From: Inhella sp.
GTDB lineage: Bacteria > Pseudomonadota > Gammaproteobacteria > Burkholderiales > Burkholderiaceae_C
NCBI RefSeq assembly: GCF_027532025.1
Contig: NZ_JAPZSY010000017.1
Coordinates: 1-64,000 of the forward strand
Length of the DNA: 64,000 nucleotides
Reading direction: 5' to 3'
Under the pieces are notes generated by a model that saw only the letters and a program-made list of their open reading frames with translations, did not search any database and was not told the origin of the DNA. A program made the position numbers and the translations under genes. Below, one piece after another: positions 8,567 to 17,830 of this stretch; positions within the stretch are counted from its first letter, which is position 1; each line of letters begins with the position of its first letter.

Positions 8567-10282
8567 TCAGTCGTCCTCGTCGAGGTACACGGAGACACGC
8601 AGCGCCTCGTCCAGGGTGGTCAATCCTTGGATGACACGCCGGGTGGCGTCATGGCGCAGCGTGTTGCCGCGCATGCGCTGTCGTCCCAATTGGGTGAACC
8701 CTTCGCTGTCGCCCCGGTTCATCAGGGTGATGAGCTCGCCGTCCATCTCCAAGAACTCGTAAACACCCATGCGCCCGGCGTAGCCCGTGTCGTTGCAATG
8801 CACACAGCCGCGCCCGCGCATGAAGCGTGCACCATCCAGGCTGAGCCCCAAGCCCTCGACCAAGGCCATCTCGCGGGCATCGGGTTCGTGGGGCTCGGCG
8901 CAGTGGGTGCACACGGTTCGCACCAGGCGTTGGGCCAGCACGAGGTGCAGGGACAGCGCCACCATGTAGCGCGGCACGCCCATGTCGAGCAGCCGGGTGG
9001 CGGTGGACAAGGCGTCGTTCGTGTGCAGGGTGCTCAGCACCAAGTGGCCCGTCATGGCCGCGCGCATGCCCACCTCGGCGGTGGTTTGGTCGCGCATCTC
9101 GCCCACCAGCACGACGTCCGGGTCCTGACGCAGCGCCGCCCGCAGCACCCGCTCGAAGCCGAGGTCGATCTTTTCATGCACCTGCACCTGGTTCAGCCCG
9201 GCCAGGCGGTACTCCACCGGGTCTTCGACGGTGATGATCTTGCGCTCGGTGTTGTTCAGCGCATTGAGGGTGGCGTACAGCGTGGTGGTCTTGCCGCTGC
9301 CGGTGGGCCCCGTCACCAAGAACATGCCGCTGGGGCGGTCAATCGCGCGCTGGATGGCGCCCTGCACATGCTCGGGCAGTTGAAGGCCTGGCAAGCTGAG
9401 CAAGCCGGTGCTCTGGTTGAGCAGTCGCATCACCACGGATTCGCCGAACTGCGTGGGCATGGTGGAAATGCGAACGTCCACGCCCCCACCCTTGAGCTTG
9501 ACGTGGAAGCGACCATCTTGGGGCAGGCGTCGCTCCGAAATGTCGAGACCACTCATCAGCTTGATGCGCAAGGCCACGGCGGCGCTGATCTTGGCGTCGG
9601 TCTCGGTCTGCACGTGCAGCACACCGTCGATGCGGAAGCGGATCCTCAAGCTGGCCTGTTGGGGCTCGATGTGGATGTCGCTGGCGCGGCGACGCAAAGC
9701 CTCCTCGAACACCGTTTGCAGCAGACGCACCACCGGGGCGTCTTCGGCGCCCACCGCGCTCAGGCCCAGCAGGTCGCCCAGCGCATCGTCAACACTGGCG
9801 AGGTCGCTCGTGAGCTGCTCGGCCAGGCTGGCCATCTCGCTGGCGCCGGTGTAGCTGCGGTCGATGAGCGCCATCAGCTGGGTCTCGGCCACGGCCACGA
9901 GCTGGAAATCGCGCTTGAGGATCCGGCCGATTTCGTCGAAGCCCGCCATGTCGGTCGGGTCGGCCATCGCCACCCGCAAGGCGCTGCCGGCCGCCGCCTC
10001 GATGACCATCGCCCGCAGGCGACGCGCCTGGCCTTCGGGCAGCAGGCCCGCGATGTCGCCACGCACCGACAGATTGCTCACGTCCTGGAACGGGACGCGA
10101 AGCTGGCGGGCCACGGTCTTGGCGATCTGCACCTCGGTGACCCAGCCGCGCTCCACGAAGATGCGCCCGAGCTTGCGGCCGGTGGCTTTTTGCTCGGTCA
10201 GTGCCTCTTGCAGTTGAGCCGGCTGCAGCAAGCCCTCCTGCGTCAGCAGGTCGCCCAGGCGGATGCGGGCGGGCTGGTTCAT
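8567..10282 (-). CDS. mshE: Pilus assembly ATPase MshE with cyclic-di-GMP-binding MshEN domain
   Basis: A 571-residue GspE/PilB-type ATPase. The start is the ATG giving MNQPARIRLGDLL, overlapping the mshL stop by 4 nt. Residues 8-31 (RLGDLLTQEGLLQPAQLQEA...Q) match the 24-residue MshEN motif exactly at the conserved positions. A second copy follows five residues later (about 37-60, KLGRIFVERGW...Q), with Lys for the first Arg. These motifs form the cyclic-di-GMP site in this family. The ATPase part has Walker A GPTGSGKTT, Walker B-like DPDVVLVGEMRD and a zinc-type CxxC...CxxC. It powers pilus extension on the cytoplasmic side. Confidence 0.95.
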   Translation of the reverse strand: MNQPARIRLGDLLTQEGLLQPAQLQEALTEQKATGRKLGRIFVERGWVTEVQIAKTVARQLRVPFQDVSNLSVRGDIAGLLPEGQARRLRAMVIEAAAGSALRVAMADPTDMAGFDEIGRILKRDFQLVAVAETQLMALIDRSYTGASEMASLAEQLTSDLASVDDALGDLLGLSAVGAEDAPVVRLLQTVFEEALRRRASDIHIEPQQASLRIRFRIDGVLHVQTETDAKISAAVALRIKLMSGLDISERRLPQDGRFHVKLKGGGVDVRISTMPTQFGESVVMRLLNQSTGLLSLPGLQLPEHVQGAIQRAIDRPSGMFLVTGPTGSGKTTTLYATLNALNNTERKIITVEDPVEYRLAGLNQVQVHEKIDLGFERVLRAALRQDPDVVLVGEMRDQTTAEVGMRAAMTGHLVLSTLHTNDALSTATRLLDMGVPRYMVALSLHLVLAQRLVRTVCTHCAEPHEPDAREMALVEGLGLSLDGARFMRGRGCVHCNDTGYAGRMGVYEFLEMDGELITLMNRGDSEGFTQLGRQRMRGNTLRHDATRRVIQGLTTLDEALRVSVYLDEDD

Positions 10283-11904
10283 CGCGGCTGGCGCTCCGGC
10301 ACCGCGGGGGCGCTGGCGGCAGGGCTTTCGGGCCAACTGCCAGCGTCCTTGATGACGGTGGGCTTGATGAGGATGACCAACTCGCGCTTGCGGTTGACCT
10401 TGCTCTTCTGGCCGAACAAGCTGCCAAACACCGGCAAGCTGGACAGCCCCGGCAGGCCGGTGCGGTCGCCGCGCAGCTCTTGCGTCATGAGCCCCCCGAT
10501 GGCGACGATGTGGCCGTCGCGCACGCGCACGATGGCGTCGGTTTCGCTGATGGCCGTGCTGGCCAGCGGCAGGCGGAAGTTGCCCAAAGTGCCCAGGTTG
10601 AGCACCTTCTCGCGCTCGCTCACCAGGCTGATGGAGGGGTGGATGTGCAGCATGACCTGACCTTCGGCGTCGATCTGCGGGGTGACGTCAAGCACGATGC
10701 CGCTGAAGAAGGGCGTCACCGTCAACGAGGGCGAGCTGGTGGTGCCGCCGCCCGTGGCGTTGGTGGTTTGGTTGGTGGTCACCCCGGTGACGTACAGATC
10801 GTCAGAACCCACCTTGAGCAGGGCCTTCTGGTTGTTCAGGGTGGCGATGCGTGGGCTGGAGAGCACATGCACGTCGCCCTGCGTCTCCAGGAAGTTCAGC
10901 ATGGCGGCGAAATTGGTCGCTTGGAAGGCCAAGCCGTAAAAGCCGCGACCGACCCCGCTGGCATCGATGCTGACGCCCGGCACGCTGATGTTGGTGCCGT
11001 CGGTGATGGGGCCGGTTCGCCCCACCACAGCGCCGGGCTGGCCGACGCCGATGCTGAGCTGGCCCCCGCGAGCGCCACCCAAGAGCTGCCCGAAGGCGCC
11101 CCAGTTCACCCCGGTCTTGGCGTCGTCGGTCAGGCTCACCTCGAGGATCTTGGCTTCGAGCATCACCTGCCGTTCGATGCTGATCTGGATGGCCTGCAGG
11201 TACTCCTCCACCTGACGCAGCTCCGGCCCCGTGGCGCGCACGACGATGACCCCCGCCGCAGGGTTCAGCACCACGGAGCGCCCCCGCTCAGACCCCACCA
11301 ACAGTTGGAGCGAGGCACGAACCTCGGCCCAAAAGTCGGCGTCGGAGGTGGTGCGCACCTTGGCGCTGTCGGTCACGCGCAGGGTCTGTCCGCTGCCGCC
11401 GCTGCCCGTGGCACTGCCCCCGGTGCTGCCAGCGCCGCCGTTTTGACCTCCGCTCTCCCCTGAAAACGCCCCGCTGCTCACGCGCAGGTCGCTCTCGCCC
11501 TGCCGGCGCCCGGGCAGGTAGTTGATGCGGAAGATCCGCGTCTGCACCGCATTGGAGTAAACGAAGACCTTGTCGCCCTGGACACGGTAGTCGTAGCCGT
11601 ACAGCTCCTTGACGGCATCCAAGGCTTCCAGCACCGTGGTGTTGCGCAGGTTCAGGCTGATGCGCCCCTCCACCTCGGGCGACACCAGCACCTGCAAGGG
11701 GCTGCCCTGGACGATCTGCAAAAAGACTTGGCTGGCCGGCGCATCGACCAGGGCGATGTCGAAGCGGTCGCTGCGCGCCGCCGCGGCTTGGGGCGGCGGC
11801 GGCGTGGGGGCTGCCCGCGGCACGCGAGGGCTTTGCGCCTCGGCCAAGGGAGCCAGGGCGATGACCCAGGCCAGAGCAAGGAGAGTGGTTCGCAGCATCG
11901 TCAT
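10279..11904 (-). CDS. mshL: Outer-membrane secretin MshL
   Basis: A 541-residue secretin forming the outer-membrane pore for the pilus. The start is placed at MTMLRTTLL, which gives a signal peptide ending near LAEAQ. A proline-rich linker follows. Next come a STN/short N-terminal domain (DIALVDAPASQVFLQIVQGS) and N-domains with the ITVRA-like strand VVRATGPELRQVEEYL. A Gly/Ser-rich insert (GGSATGSGGSGQ) is present. The C-terminal secretin core carries VLSSPRIATLNNQKA and IGGLMTQELR. It overlaps both neighbours by 4 nt (ATGA). Confidence 0.93.
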   Translation of the reverse strand: MTMLRTTLLALAWVIALAPLAEAQSPRVPRAAPTPPPPQAAAARSDRFDIALVDAPASQVFLQIVQGSPLQVLVSPEVEGRISLNLRNTTVLEALDAVKELYGYDYRVQGDKVFVYSNAVQTRIFRINYLPGRRQGESDLRVSSGAFSGESGGQNGGAGSTGGSATGSGGSGQTLRVTDSAKVRTTSDADFWAEVRASLQLLVGSERGRSVVLNPAAGVIVVRATGPELRQVEEYLQAIQISIERQVMLEAKILEVSLTDDAKTGVNWGAFGQLLGGARGGQLSIGVGQPGAVVGRTGPITDGTNISVPGVSIDASGVGRGFYGLAFQATNFAAMLNFLETQGDVHVLSSPRIATLNNQKALLKVGSDDLYVTGVTTNQTTNATGGGTTSSPSLTVTPFFSGIVLDVTPQIDAEGQVMLHIHPSISLVSEREKVLNLGTLGNFRLPLASTAISETDAIVRVRDGHIVAIGGLMTQELRGDRTGLPGLSSLPVFGSLFGQKSKVNRKRELVILIKPTVIKDAGSWPESPAASAPAVPERQPR

Positions 11905-12287
11905 GGGCGGTTCCCGCGCGGCGCCGGGGCGGCCGCTGAAGGGGAGGAAGGAAGCAGCAGGAGTCGCAACAAGCGGCCCTCGGGGTCGCGCAGCACCGCG
12001 GCGTCGGTTTCCAAACGCAGCAAGGTGTGGCCCTGCCATCGCTGGCCCGGGCTGAGCACCTGGCCGTTGATCAGCGCGCTGGGCATGGGCCCCAGCCGCA
12101 AGCCTTGCAGACGCAGGCGCTCCGGCACCGCTGCCGCCGGCGCGGCGGACGCCGTGGCCGCCGCCGGTAGCGCGCGCAGCACAGCCGGGGGTTGGGTGGG
12201 ATCGAGCGCGGCCGCCGGTGTCCCCCAGACCAAGAGCACGGCAGCCGCCAGCAACCGCCGCAGGAAAGGGGTCACAGCGCCAGCCAT
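11901..12287 (-). CDS. mshK: Pilus biogenesis protein MshK
   Basis: A 128-residue exported protein. An N-terminal signal peptide ends near TPAAA, followed by LDPTQPP, which resembles the start of mature MshK/GspC-like periplasmic proteins. The region LGPMPSALINGQVLSPGQ is the short beta domain typical of MshK (SAxINGxxxxxGxxV). It probably links the inner-membrane MshI/J complex with the MshL secretin. It overlaps mshJ by 16 nt and mshL by 4 nt. Confidence 0.82.
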   Translation of the reverse strand: MAGAVTPFLRRLLAAAVLLVWGTPAAALDPTQPPAVLRALPAAATASAAPAAAVPERLRLQGLRLGPMPSALINGQVLSPGQRWQGHTLLRLETDAAVLRDPEGRLLRLLLLPSSPSAAAPAPRGNRP

Positions 12288-12967
12288 GTGGGATCCGTGC
12301 TCAGGGTTTCGAGGTCGACGGTCAGCTCCAACGTGGGGTGCTCCACCACGTCCAAAGACAGGCCGCGCAGGCGCAGGGGCAGCTCACCCGCCCGGGCCAA
12401 GGCTTGCACATAGGCCTGCAAGGCCTCGTAGCGGCCCGTGAGCACGAGTTGCACCCCATGCCGGTAAACCCGTGGGGCGCTCGGCGCACTGGCTGCCGGG
12501 CTGGGAGGCGCCACGTCGGGCACTGCGCGCAGGGCCACCAACTGCAAGGCCCCCGCCGGGGCCGCCTGGGCCTGGCGCTGAACCAGCGATTCAAGCAGGG
12601 CCAAGGTGCGCGCCGCATCGGCTTGCGCCACCTGGGGCTGTTGCTGCTGCAGCGCCGACCATTGGTCGCGCAAGCGTTTGAGCTCCAACTGGCGTTGGGC
12701 TGCTTCGGTGGCGCGCTGCTGGATGGTGGACTGCAGCTCCTGCTGCACCTGCTGCTGCCCCTGCAGCAGCGTGGCTTCTCGAGCCAACGCGGCTTTGCGC
12801 TGAGCCAGCGCGGGTGTGAGCCAAAGGGCGTCAATCACCCAAAACACCAACAGGGCCAACACGGCCACGAGCATGAGCTGCTCGCGCACCGAACGGGCGG
12901 TGAAGCGGGCCCACGCCCCCCGCCAGCGGGCCTGTTGCTGCTGCCAAGCGGTGCGTACGGCGCTCAT
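12272..12967 (-). CDS. mshJ: Pilus biogenesis protein MshJ (PilO/GspM-like)
   Basis: A 231-residue inner-membrane protein. I start it at [12 protein letters not shown], since the longer ORF begins inside the neighbouring gene. One transmembrane helix lies at about residues 30-50 ([20 protein letters not shown]). A Gln-rich coiled coil follows (about 60-115), then a small ferredoxin-like fold typical of GspM/PilO ([20 protein letters not shown]). It overlaps its neighbours and forms the alignment complex with MshI and the PilN-like protein. Confidence 0.85.
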   Translation of the reverse strand: MSAVRTAWQQQQARWRGAWARFTARSVREQLMLVAVLALLVFWVIDALWLTPALAQRKAALAREATLLQGQQQVQQELQSTIQQRATEAAQRQLELKRLRDQWSALQQQQPQVAQADAARTLALLESLVQRQAQAAPAGALQLVALRAVPDVAPPSPAASAPSAPRVYRHGVQLVLTGRYEALQAYVQALARAGELPLRLRGLSLDVVEHPTLELTVDLETLSTDPTWLAL

Positions 12968-13578
12968 CGGCCCCCCGTCGGCGCAGGCCCAGGGCTGCGC
13001 AACACGAACTGGAACACGGCAACCGGGGCTGCCGGAGCCCCCGTGGCCACCGGCACTGGCGTGGCCTCCACCTGGGCGAAGCGCTGACCGTGGAGCGGGC
13101 CCTGGGCCTCCAGGCGGCGCAAATAGGCCGGCAGCCGGCCTGGATCCAGCATGCGACCCTCCAACGCCACGCTGCCGCCTGGGCCCGCCTGCCAGCGCAC
13201 CTTGTCGAGCCACACATCGCCGGGCGCCGCCTGAGCCAGCGCCTGCAAGAAGGCCGCGGCGGCGTCGCGACCATCCACCGCACCCGCTTGTGCATTGGCC
13301 AGCGTTTGCGCGCCCAGCAAGCGCTGGCGCAGCTGCTCGATTTCAGCCCGCTGGGCCGCGCCGTCCGCCACGGCCGGCACCTGGGCGGCCAGTTGGCGCA
13401 ATTGGGTTTCGATGGCGTCCGACCGCTGCTCGGCGGCCCGAGCCTGCTGCTGCACCTGCCAACCCGCAGCCCCGGTGAGTGCGGCCACGGTCAGCAACAG
13501 CACCACCACGCGGCCGGGCGTGACCCACACCCGCGGCGGGCGCAGGCGGTCGTCGAACAGATTGAGGTGTTGAGCCAT
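12964..13578 (-). CDS. PilN-like fimbrial assembly protein (MshI2)
   Basis: A 204-residue single-pass inner-membrane protein. The N-terminus [16 protein letters not shown] resembles the short cytoplasmic PilN motif (xxNLxxxR) that docks on a PilM-like partner. The transmembrane helix is at about 23-42 ([17 protein letters not shown]). A coiled coil (45-90) and a PilN-type domain with the [18 protein letters not shown] strand-helix follow. It sits between mshI (6-nt gap) and mshJ (4-nt overlap) and would be the PilN half of a PilM/N/O-like complex. Confidence 0.85.
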   Translation of the reverse strand: MAQHLNLFDDRLRPPRVWVTPGRVVVLLLTVAALTGAAGWQVQQQARAAEQRSDAIETQLRQLAAQVPAVADGAAQRAEIEQLRQRLLGAQTLANAQAGAVDGRDAAAAFLQALAQAAPGDVWLDKVRWQAGPGGSVALEGRMLDPGRLPAYLRRLEAQGPLHGQRFAQVEATPVPVATGAPAAPVAVFQFVLRSPGPAPTGGR

Positions 13579-13584
13579 GGGCGA

Positions 13585-14517
13585 TCAGTCCATCCGCAGC
13601 GCAGCGCCCAAAGCCAGGAGCCAAGGCGCCGCGCGAGCACCGCTCAGCTCTGGCGTGGCGCTCAGGTCCAGGGCTTCGGCCAGGTCGAAGGGCAGCACGG
13701 GGACGTAGGTGAGGGTTCGCAGGTGTTCGGTGAGGGCGGCCATGCCTGGGCCGGGAACGACGAGCAGTCGCGCCAAACTGAGATGGCTGTGCAAGCGGTC
13801 GAAGCTGTCCAGCGTGCGCTGGACTTCCAGGCCGATGCGATCCAGCGCTGCCTCGCGACGGGCGTCGTCCTCGGTATTCAGCGAATCGGCGGTCACGTCG
13901 ATCTGGCGGTACATCACCAAGTCCTCGCCGGCCGTGACGACCAGACTCCCCGTGCCGGCACTGAAACTGAGCAAAGCCTGGGCCCTGCCCTCGGGGGCCA
14001 CGCGGTGACTGAGGTTGCGCAAGGCGGTTTCCGGGATGTCGATGGCCGTCAGCGGGGCCTTGGCCGCCACCGCGGCGTGCACCACCGGGCGCAACGCTGC
14101 GTGGGGCGCCAGCACCGCCAACAGCTGCTTTCGGCGCTGCAAATGGCGATCGCCCGGCAGGGTGAGCAGGTCGATGGACGCGTCGGCCACGTCGAAGTCC
14201 ACCTGGCCCTTGAGCTGCCATCGCAGCACGTCACGCCACGCTTCAGGCGGCACATCGGCCGGTGCCTCACCCGCCACGATGCGGTAGTGCTCGGGCGGCA
14301 GCACCCAAACCCGCCGAGTGTGGCCATGCGCGCGGGTCAAAGCCGCCAGTGCGGCGCGCTGACCGGGCGCATCGCTCGGCCACAGGCCTTCCCACGCCCA
14401 GGCCACGCGCGGCCGCGCCTGACCCGCTTGCGGCAACACGGCCACGGCGCGCAATCGCTCGCCGCTGGCCACCATGGCCATCCAAGCTGCCGAAGAATGG
14501 GCTCGAAACCAGGGCAC
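13585..14517 (-). CDS. mshI: Pilus biogenesis protein MshI (PilM-like, actin fold)
   Basis: First gene of the msh operon, about 310 residues. I choose the GTG start giving (M)PWFRAHSS, which has GGGAAGG just upstream and the aromatic/basic start seen in MshI proteins. The alternative is ATG at 14481 ([11 protein letters not shown]). Typical features are a hydrophobic opening strand, the [19 protein letters not shown] segment, and the [13 protein letters not shown] and [17 protein letters not shown] strands of the split ATPase/actin fold. The ORF-track version runs antisense through pth and is not real. The gene is divergent from pth with about 78 bp between starts, so the operon promoter should lie there. 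Confidence 0.85.
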   Translation of the reverse strand: MPWFRAHSSAAWMAMVASGERLRAVAVLPQAGQARPRVAWAWEGLWPSDAPGQRAALAALTRAHGHTRRVWVLPPEHYRIVAGEAPADVPPEAWRDVLRWQLKGQVDFDVADASIDLLTLPGDRHLQRRKQLLAVLAPHAALRPVVHAAVAAKAPLTAIDIPETALRNLSHRVAPEGRAQALLSFSAGTGSLVVTAGEDLVMYRQIDVTADSLNTEDDARREAALDRIGLEVQRTLDSFDRLHSHLSLARLLVVPGPGMAALTEHLRTLTYVPVLPFDLAEALDLSATPELSGARAAPWLLALGAALRMD

Positions 14518-14583
14518 CGACCGACCTTCCCAAGAGGCAACAGGCCCGGAGTATTCCAGCCGCGCATCCACCCCTCGCCCCGG

Positions 14584-14589
14584 GATAAT
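14584..14589 (+). promoter_or_regulatory. Possible -10 element of pth
   Basis: GATAAT lies 7 nt before the pth ATG, inside GGGATAATCCC. If it is the -10 hexamer, the transcript would start at or next to the ATG, giving a leaderless mRNA. No convincing -35 box is visible. Confidence 0.3.
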
Positions 14590-14595
14590 CCCGCG

Positions 14596-15228
14596 ATGCT
14601 CAAACTGCTGGTGGGCCTGGGCAATCCTGGCGCTGAATACGACGACACGCGACACAACGCCGGCTTCGCCTGGGTGGACGCGGTGGCCCGCGAACTCAAG
14701 GTCACCTTGCAGCCCGAGCGCAGCTACTTTGGCTTGGCAGCCAGGGCGAATGGCCCCCAAGGGCCGGTGTGGCTGCTGGAGCCACAAACCTACATGAACC
14801 TGAGCGGCAAATCGGTGGCGGCGCTGGCTCGGTTTTTCAAGGTGCAGCCCGACGAGATCCTGGTCGCCCACGACGAGCTCGACCTGCCACCGGGCGAGAT
14901 GAAGCTCAAGAAGGGCGGGGGCACGGGCGGCCACAACGGTCTGAAGGACATGCAGGCGCAGTTGGGCAGTGGCGACTTCTGGCGCCTGCGCCTGGGCATC
15001 GGTCACCCGGGGCAGAAAGACGCCGTGGCCGGCTACGTGCTCCGCCGTGCACCGGCCACCGAGCGCGAGCTCTTGCAAGCGTGCATCGACAAAACCCTGC
15101 CCGTGCTGCCCCTGCTGCTGGCCGGCCAAATGGACGCGGCGCTGCAAAAGCTGCATGCCAAGCCGCCGCGCCCGAAGCCCCCCAAACCCAATGCGCCCAG
15201 CCCGACCACCGCAGGCTCGCCATCATGA
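14596..15228 (+). CDS. pth: Peptidyl-tRNA hydrolase
   Basis: Releases peptides from peptidyl-tRNA that drops off ribosomes. The 210-residue protein has the opening [24 protein letters not shown] with the catalytic His of TRHNAGF, the YMNLSGKSV motif, the [10 protein letters not shown] motif and the [11 protein letters not shown] loop. The C-terminus carries an extra Lys/Pro-rich tail ([10 protein letters not shown]). The long ORF-track start is antisense to the msh genes; the real start is at MLKLLVG. The stop overlaps the next gene by 4 nt (ATGA). Confidence 0.96.
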   Translation: MLKLLVGLGNPGAEYDDTRHNAGFAWVDAVARELKVTLQPERSYFGLAARANGPQGPVWLLEPQTYMNLSGKSVAALARFFKVQPDEILVAHDELDLPPGEMKLKKGGGTGGHNGLKDMQAQLGSGDFWRLRLGIGHPGQKDAVAGYVLRRAPATERELLQACIDKTLPVLPLLLAGQMDAALQKLHAKPPRPKPPKPNAPSPTTAGSPS

Positions 15229-15656
15229 ATCGTCGGCTCTGGTGCCTGTGGGCGGGTGGCATGGCCTTGGGAGGCGGCGCGCTGGCGCAAACCCGCCGCG
15301 AGCAACGCCCCATCTACCGCTGCGGCAACACGGTGAGCGATCGTCCCTGTGGCCCCGAGGCCGAGGCCTCGGCCGTGGGCTTCGATCAACCCAGTGAGGC
15401 CGACCGCCGCGCCGCCGCGCAACGCGCCCGGACCGAGCAGGCGCGGGCCGCGCAGCAGCAAAAGGAACGCGAGGCGGCCGAACGGGCGGCCCTGCGGGCC
15501 AACACGCCCCGCCCACCGCCCCCGCCACCCCCGGCCGCGCCAGAGGCGCGCCCCCCCAAGCCGGAGCCCCGCGTGCGGCATGCACGTGGCCCCAAGCCCG
15601 CCCAACGCCCGCAGCGGCCCAAGCCCACCCCGGCGGACCCAGCCTCCAAGCCCTGA
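15225..15656 (+). CDS. Exported DUF4124-type protein, proline-rich C-terminus
   Basis: A 143-residue protein coupled to pth by an ATGA overlap. A signal peptide ([22 protein letters not shown]) is followed by a small DUF4124-like domain with [13 protein letters not shown]. An Ala/Arg/Glu-rich coiled-coil stretch (about 65-90) and a Pro/Lys-rich tail come after. DUF4124 proteins are periplasmic proteins of unknown role; I can assign no more than that. Confidence 0.8.
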   Translation: MNRRLWCLWAGGMALGGGALAQTRREQRPIYRCGNTVSDRPCGPEAEASAVGFDQPSEADRRAAAQRARTEQARAAQQQKEREAAERAALRANTPRPPPPPPPAAPEARPPKPEPRVRHARGPKPAQRPQRPKPTPADPASKP

Positions 15657-15679
15657 TCGCCAAGCGGCACAATGCTGGC

Positions 15680-15896
15680 CGTTGGTGCTCGCGACGCCCG
15701 CCCGGGGGTCGCAGTTGAACGGGAATCGGGGGGGTGGATGGCCAGCGGCCGGCAACCCAACCCGAGCTGTCCCCGCAACGGTAAGCGGCCAGGATCGGGA
15801 TTCGCACCCCGCCCCTCGGCCCGACCACAGCCACTGGTGCGTCAGCGCTGGGAAGGCGGTCGGGTTGGCGCCGTCAGCCCGGAGACCGGCCAACAA
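15680..15896 (+). ncRNA. Cobalamin (adenosylcobalamin-type) riboswitch
   Basis: The conserved elements occur in the right order: GGTGC near the 5' end, GTTGAACGGGAA, the core GCTGTCCCCGCAACGGTAA, AGCCACTG, GGGAAGGCGG, and the closing AGCCCGGAGACCGGCC version of the B12 box. It lies between the DUF4124 gene and btuB and should shut off the btuBFCD operon when cobalamin is plentiful. An AATGCT-type -10 element just before it (about 15671) could be its promoter. Confidence 0.95.
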
Positions 15897-15979
15897 CGGG
15901 GGCTCGGGACCTGAGTGCCGAGCCCGTGTCGCCGCAGCGAACGGGGATGTTCGCGCGCGGCCTCGTTCGCTGTTTCACC

Positions 15980-17830
15980 ATGTCCATCCTTGTTTGGCGC
16001 ACTTCGCGCCTGTTCCGCCTGTCCCTGTTGACTGGGGCGGCGGTGGCGGCCTGCCCGTCCCACGCCCAAACCCTCGCCGCCCTCGACCCCGTCGTCGTCA
16101 CCGCGGCGCGAACCCCCCAACGCCTGAGCCAAGCCGTGGCCGATGTGCGAGTGATCGACCGCGCCGCCATCGAACGCTTGGGCATCGGCGGCTTGGCCGA
16201 CCTGCTGCGCCGCGAGGCCGGCTTGGAGATGAGCCGCAACGGCGGCCCGGGTGCCAGCACCTCCGTTTACCTGCGCGGCGCCGATTCCCGGCACACCGTG
16301 GTGCTGCTCGATGGCGTTCGCATCGACTCTCAAGCCACCGGCGGCGCCAGTTGGTCGGGCATCGCCCTGACCGACATCGAGCGGGTGGAAATCGTGTCCG
16401 GCCCGGCCAGCGCCTTGTACGGCAGCGACGCCATCGGCGGCGTCGTGCAACTGTTCACCCGCCAGGGCAGCGCGGGGGTGCAGGGCGAGGCCCTGCTCGC
16501 CGCCGGCAACTTGGGTCAGCGCCGGGTCGAGGCGTCCGTCGGCGGGCGCGATGGCGGGCTGCACGGCCGCTTGGGCCTGCTGCACGAGCGCGCCACTGGC
16601 TTCAACGCCAGCACCGACCCCAGCGGCTTCGCCTGGAGCCCGGACCGCGACGGTTGGCAGCGCCGCAGCGCCACGCTGCGGGCCGGCGCGACCGTGGCCG
16701 AGGGACACACACTGGACGCCACCGTCAGTGCCGCTCGCACACGCACGCAGTTCGATGGCTGGGACGCCAACGCCGACGACCGCGACGTCCAACGCCAAAC
16801 GGCGGTGCAACTCGGCTGGCAAAGCGCTTGGTCGAGCGCGCTGCGCACTGAGGTGCAGGCCGGCGAGAGCCGCGACCGCTACGCCATCCCGAACTTCAGC
16901 TACCAGGCCGACACCCGGGTGCGCCAGAGCGGCATCGTGGCCTTCTGGACGCCACAACGCGGCCAGCAGTGGCAAGCCGTGCTGGAACGACGGGACGACC
17001 GGCTGCGCGACGCTGGCCTGAGCGGCGCCGGGGCCGAGCGTCAACTCGACAGCCTGGGCCTGGGCTGGAGCCTCACCGACCCCACGCACACGGTGCAACT
17101 CAACGCTCGGCGCGACCGCGACAGCCAGCACGGCACGGTTCACACCGGGCTCCTGGGTGCCTCGGTCACGCTGGCGCCCGGTTGGCGCCTGGCCGGCAGC
17201 GCGGGCACTGGCTTCCGCTCGCCCACGGTGTACCAACTGGCCAGTCCTTACGGCGTTCGCAGCCTGCGCCCCGAGCGCAGCCGCAACGCCGAGCTGGCCT
17301 TGCGCTGGCAAGACGGCGACATCCGCGCCTCGCTCACGGCCTACCGCCAGACGGTGCGAGACCTGATCGGCTTCGGCGCCGCCGGCCCTTGTGCCAGCGC
17401 CTTCGGCTGCTACGAGAACGTGGCCCGCGCCACACTGCAAGGCCTGAGCCTGCGCGCCGATGGCCGCTGGGGCAGCAGCCTGGGCTGGCGCGCCAGCGCC
17501 GATTGGAGCGACCCGACCAACGCCGTCACCGGCAAGCGTCTGGCCCGCCGGGCCGAGCGACATGGTCGGCTGAGTCTGGACTGGCAGCCGGCACCCGGCT
17601 GGAGCGTCGGCGCCCACGCCCTGCTGAGCAGCGCCCGCTTCGACGACGCCGCCAACACGCGGCGCTTGGGCGGCTACGTTCAGCTCGACCTGGACGCGCG
17701 CTGGCAGTTCCACCGCGACTGGGCGCTGGAAGCCCAGCTCGGCAACGCCACCCAGCAGGCCCAGGCACTGGCCCGCGGCTACGCCGTCACCCCGCGCAGC
17801 CTCTTGGTGGGCCTGCGCAGCCGCTGGTGA
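15980..17830 (+). CDS. btuB: TonB-dependent vitamin B12 outer-membrane receptor BtuB
   Basis: About 616 residues. I choose the ATG giving MSILVWRTSRLF because it yields a signal peptide ending at PSHAQ; starts at 15926 and 15947 are possible. A TonB box (LDPVVVTAAR) follows, then the plug domain (VRVIDRAAIERLG, GGPGASTSVYLRGADSRHTVVLLDGVRID, ALYGSDAIGGVVQLFTRQG). A 22-strand-type beta barrel ends in the aromatic RSRW. It sits directly behind a cobalamin riboswitch and ahead of btuF, btuC and btuD, which supports B12 as the ligand. Confidence 0.93.
   Translation: MSILVWRTSRLFRLSLLTGAAVAACPSHAQTLAALDPVVVTAARTPQRLSQAVADVRVIDRAAIERLGIGGLADLLRREAGLEMSRNGGPGASTSVYLRGADSRHTVVLLDGVRIDSQATGGASWSGIALTDIERVEIVSGPASALYGSDAIGGVVQLFTRQGSAGVQGEALLAAGNLGQRRVEASVGGRDGGLHGRLGLLHERATGFNASTDPSGFAWSPDRDGWQRRSATLRAGATVAEGHTLDATVSAARTRTQFDGWDANADDRDVQRQTAVQLGWQSAWSSALRTEVQAGESRDRYAIPNFSYQADTRVRQSGIVAFWTPQRGQQWQAVLERRDDRLRDAGLSGAGAERQLDSLGLGWSLTDPTHTVQLNARRDRDSQHGTVHTGLLGASVTLAPGWRLAGSAGTGFRSPTVYQLASPYGVRSLRPERSRNAELALRWQDGDIRASLTAYRQTVRDLIGFGAAGPCASAFGCYENVARATLQGLSLRADGRWGSSLGWRASADWSDPTNAVTGKRLARRAERHGRLSLDWQPAPGWSVGAHALLSSARFDDAANTRRLGGYVQLDLDARWQFHRDWALEAQLGNATQQAQALARGYAVTPRSLLVGLRSRW

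Noticed and set aside
7253-10660. 1135-residue plus-strand ORF
   Set aside because: It is the antisense of mshG, mshE and part of mshL; the composition is His/Gln/Gly-rich with no domain, a typical shadow in GC-rich DNA.
13585-15156. mshI extended to 523 residues
   Set aside because: The upstream 200 codons are antisense to pth; the real start is near 14517 or 14481.
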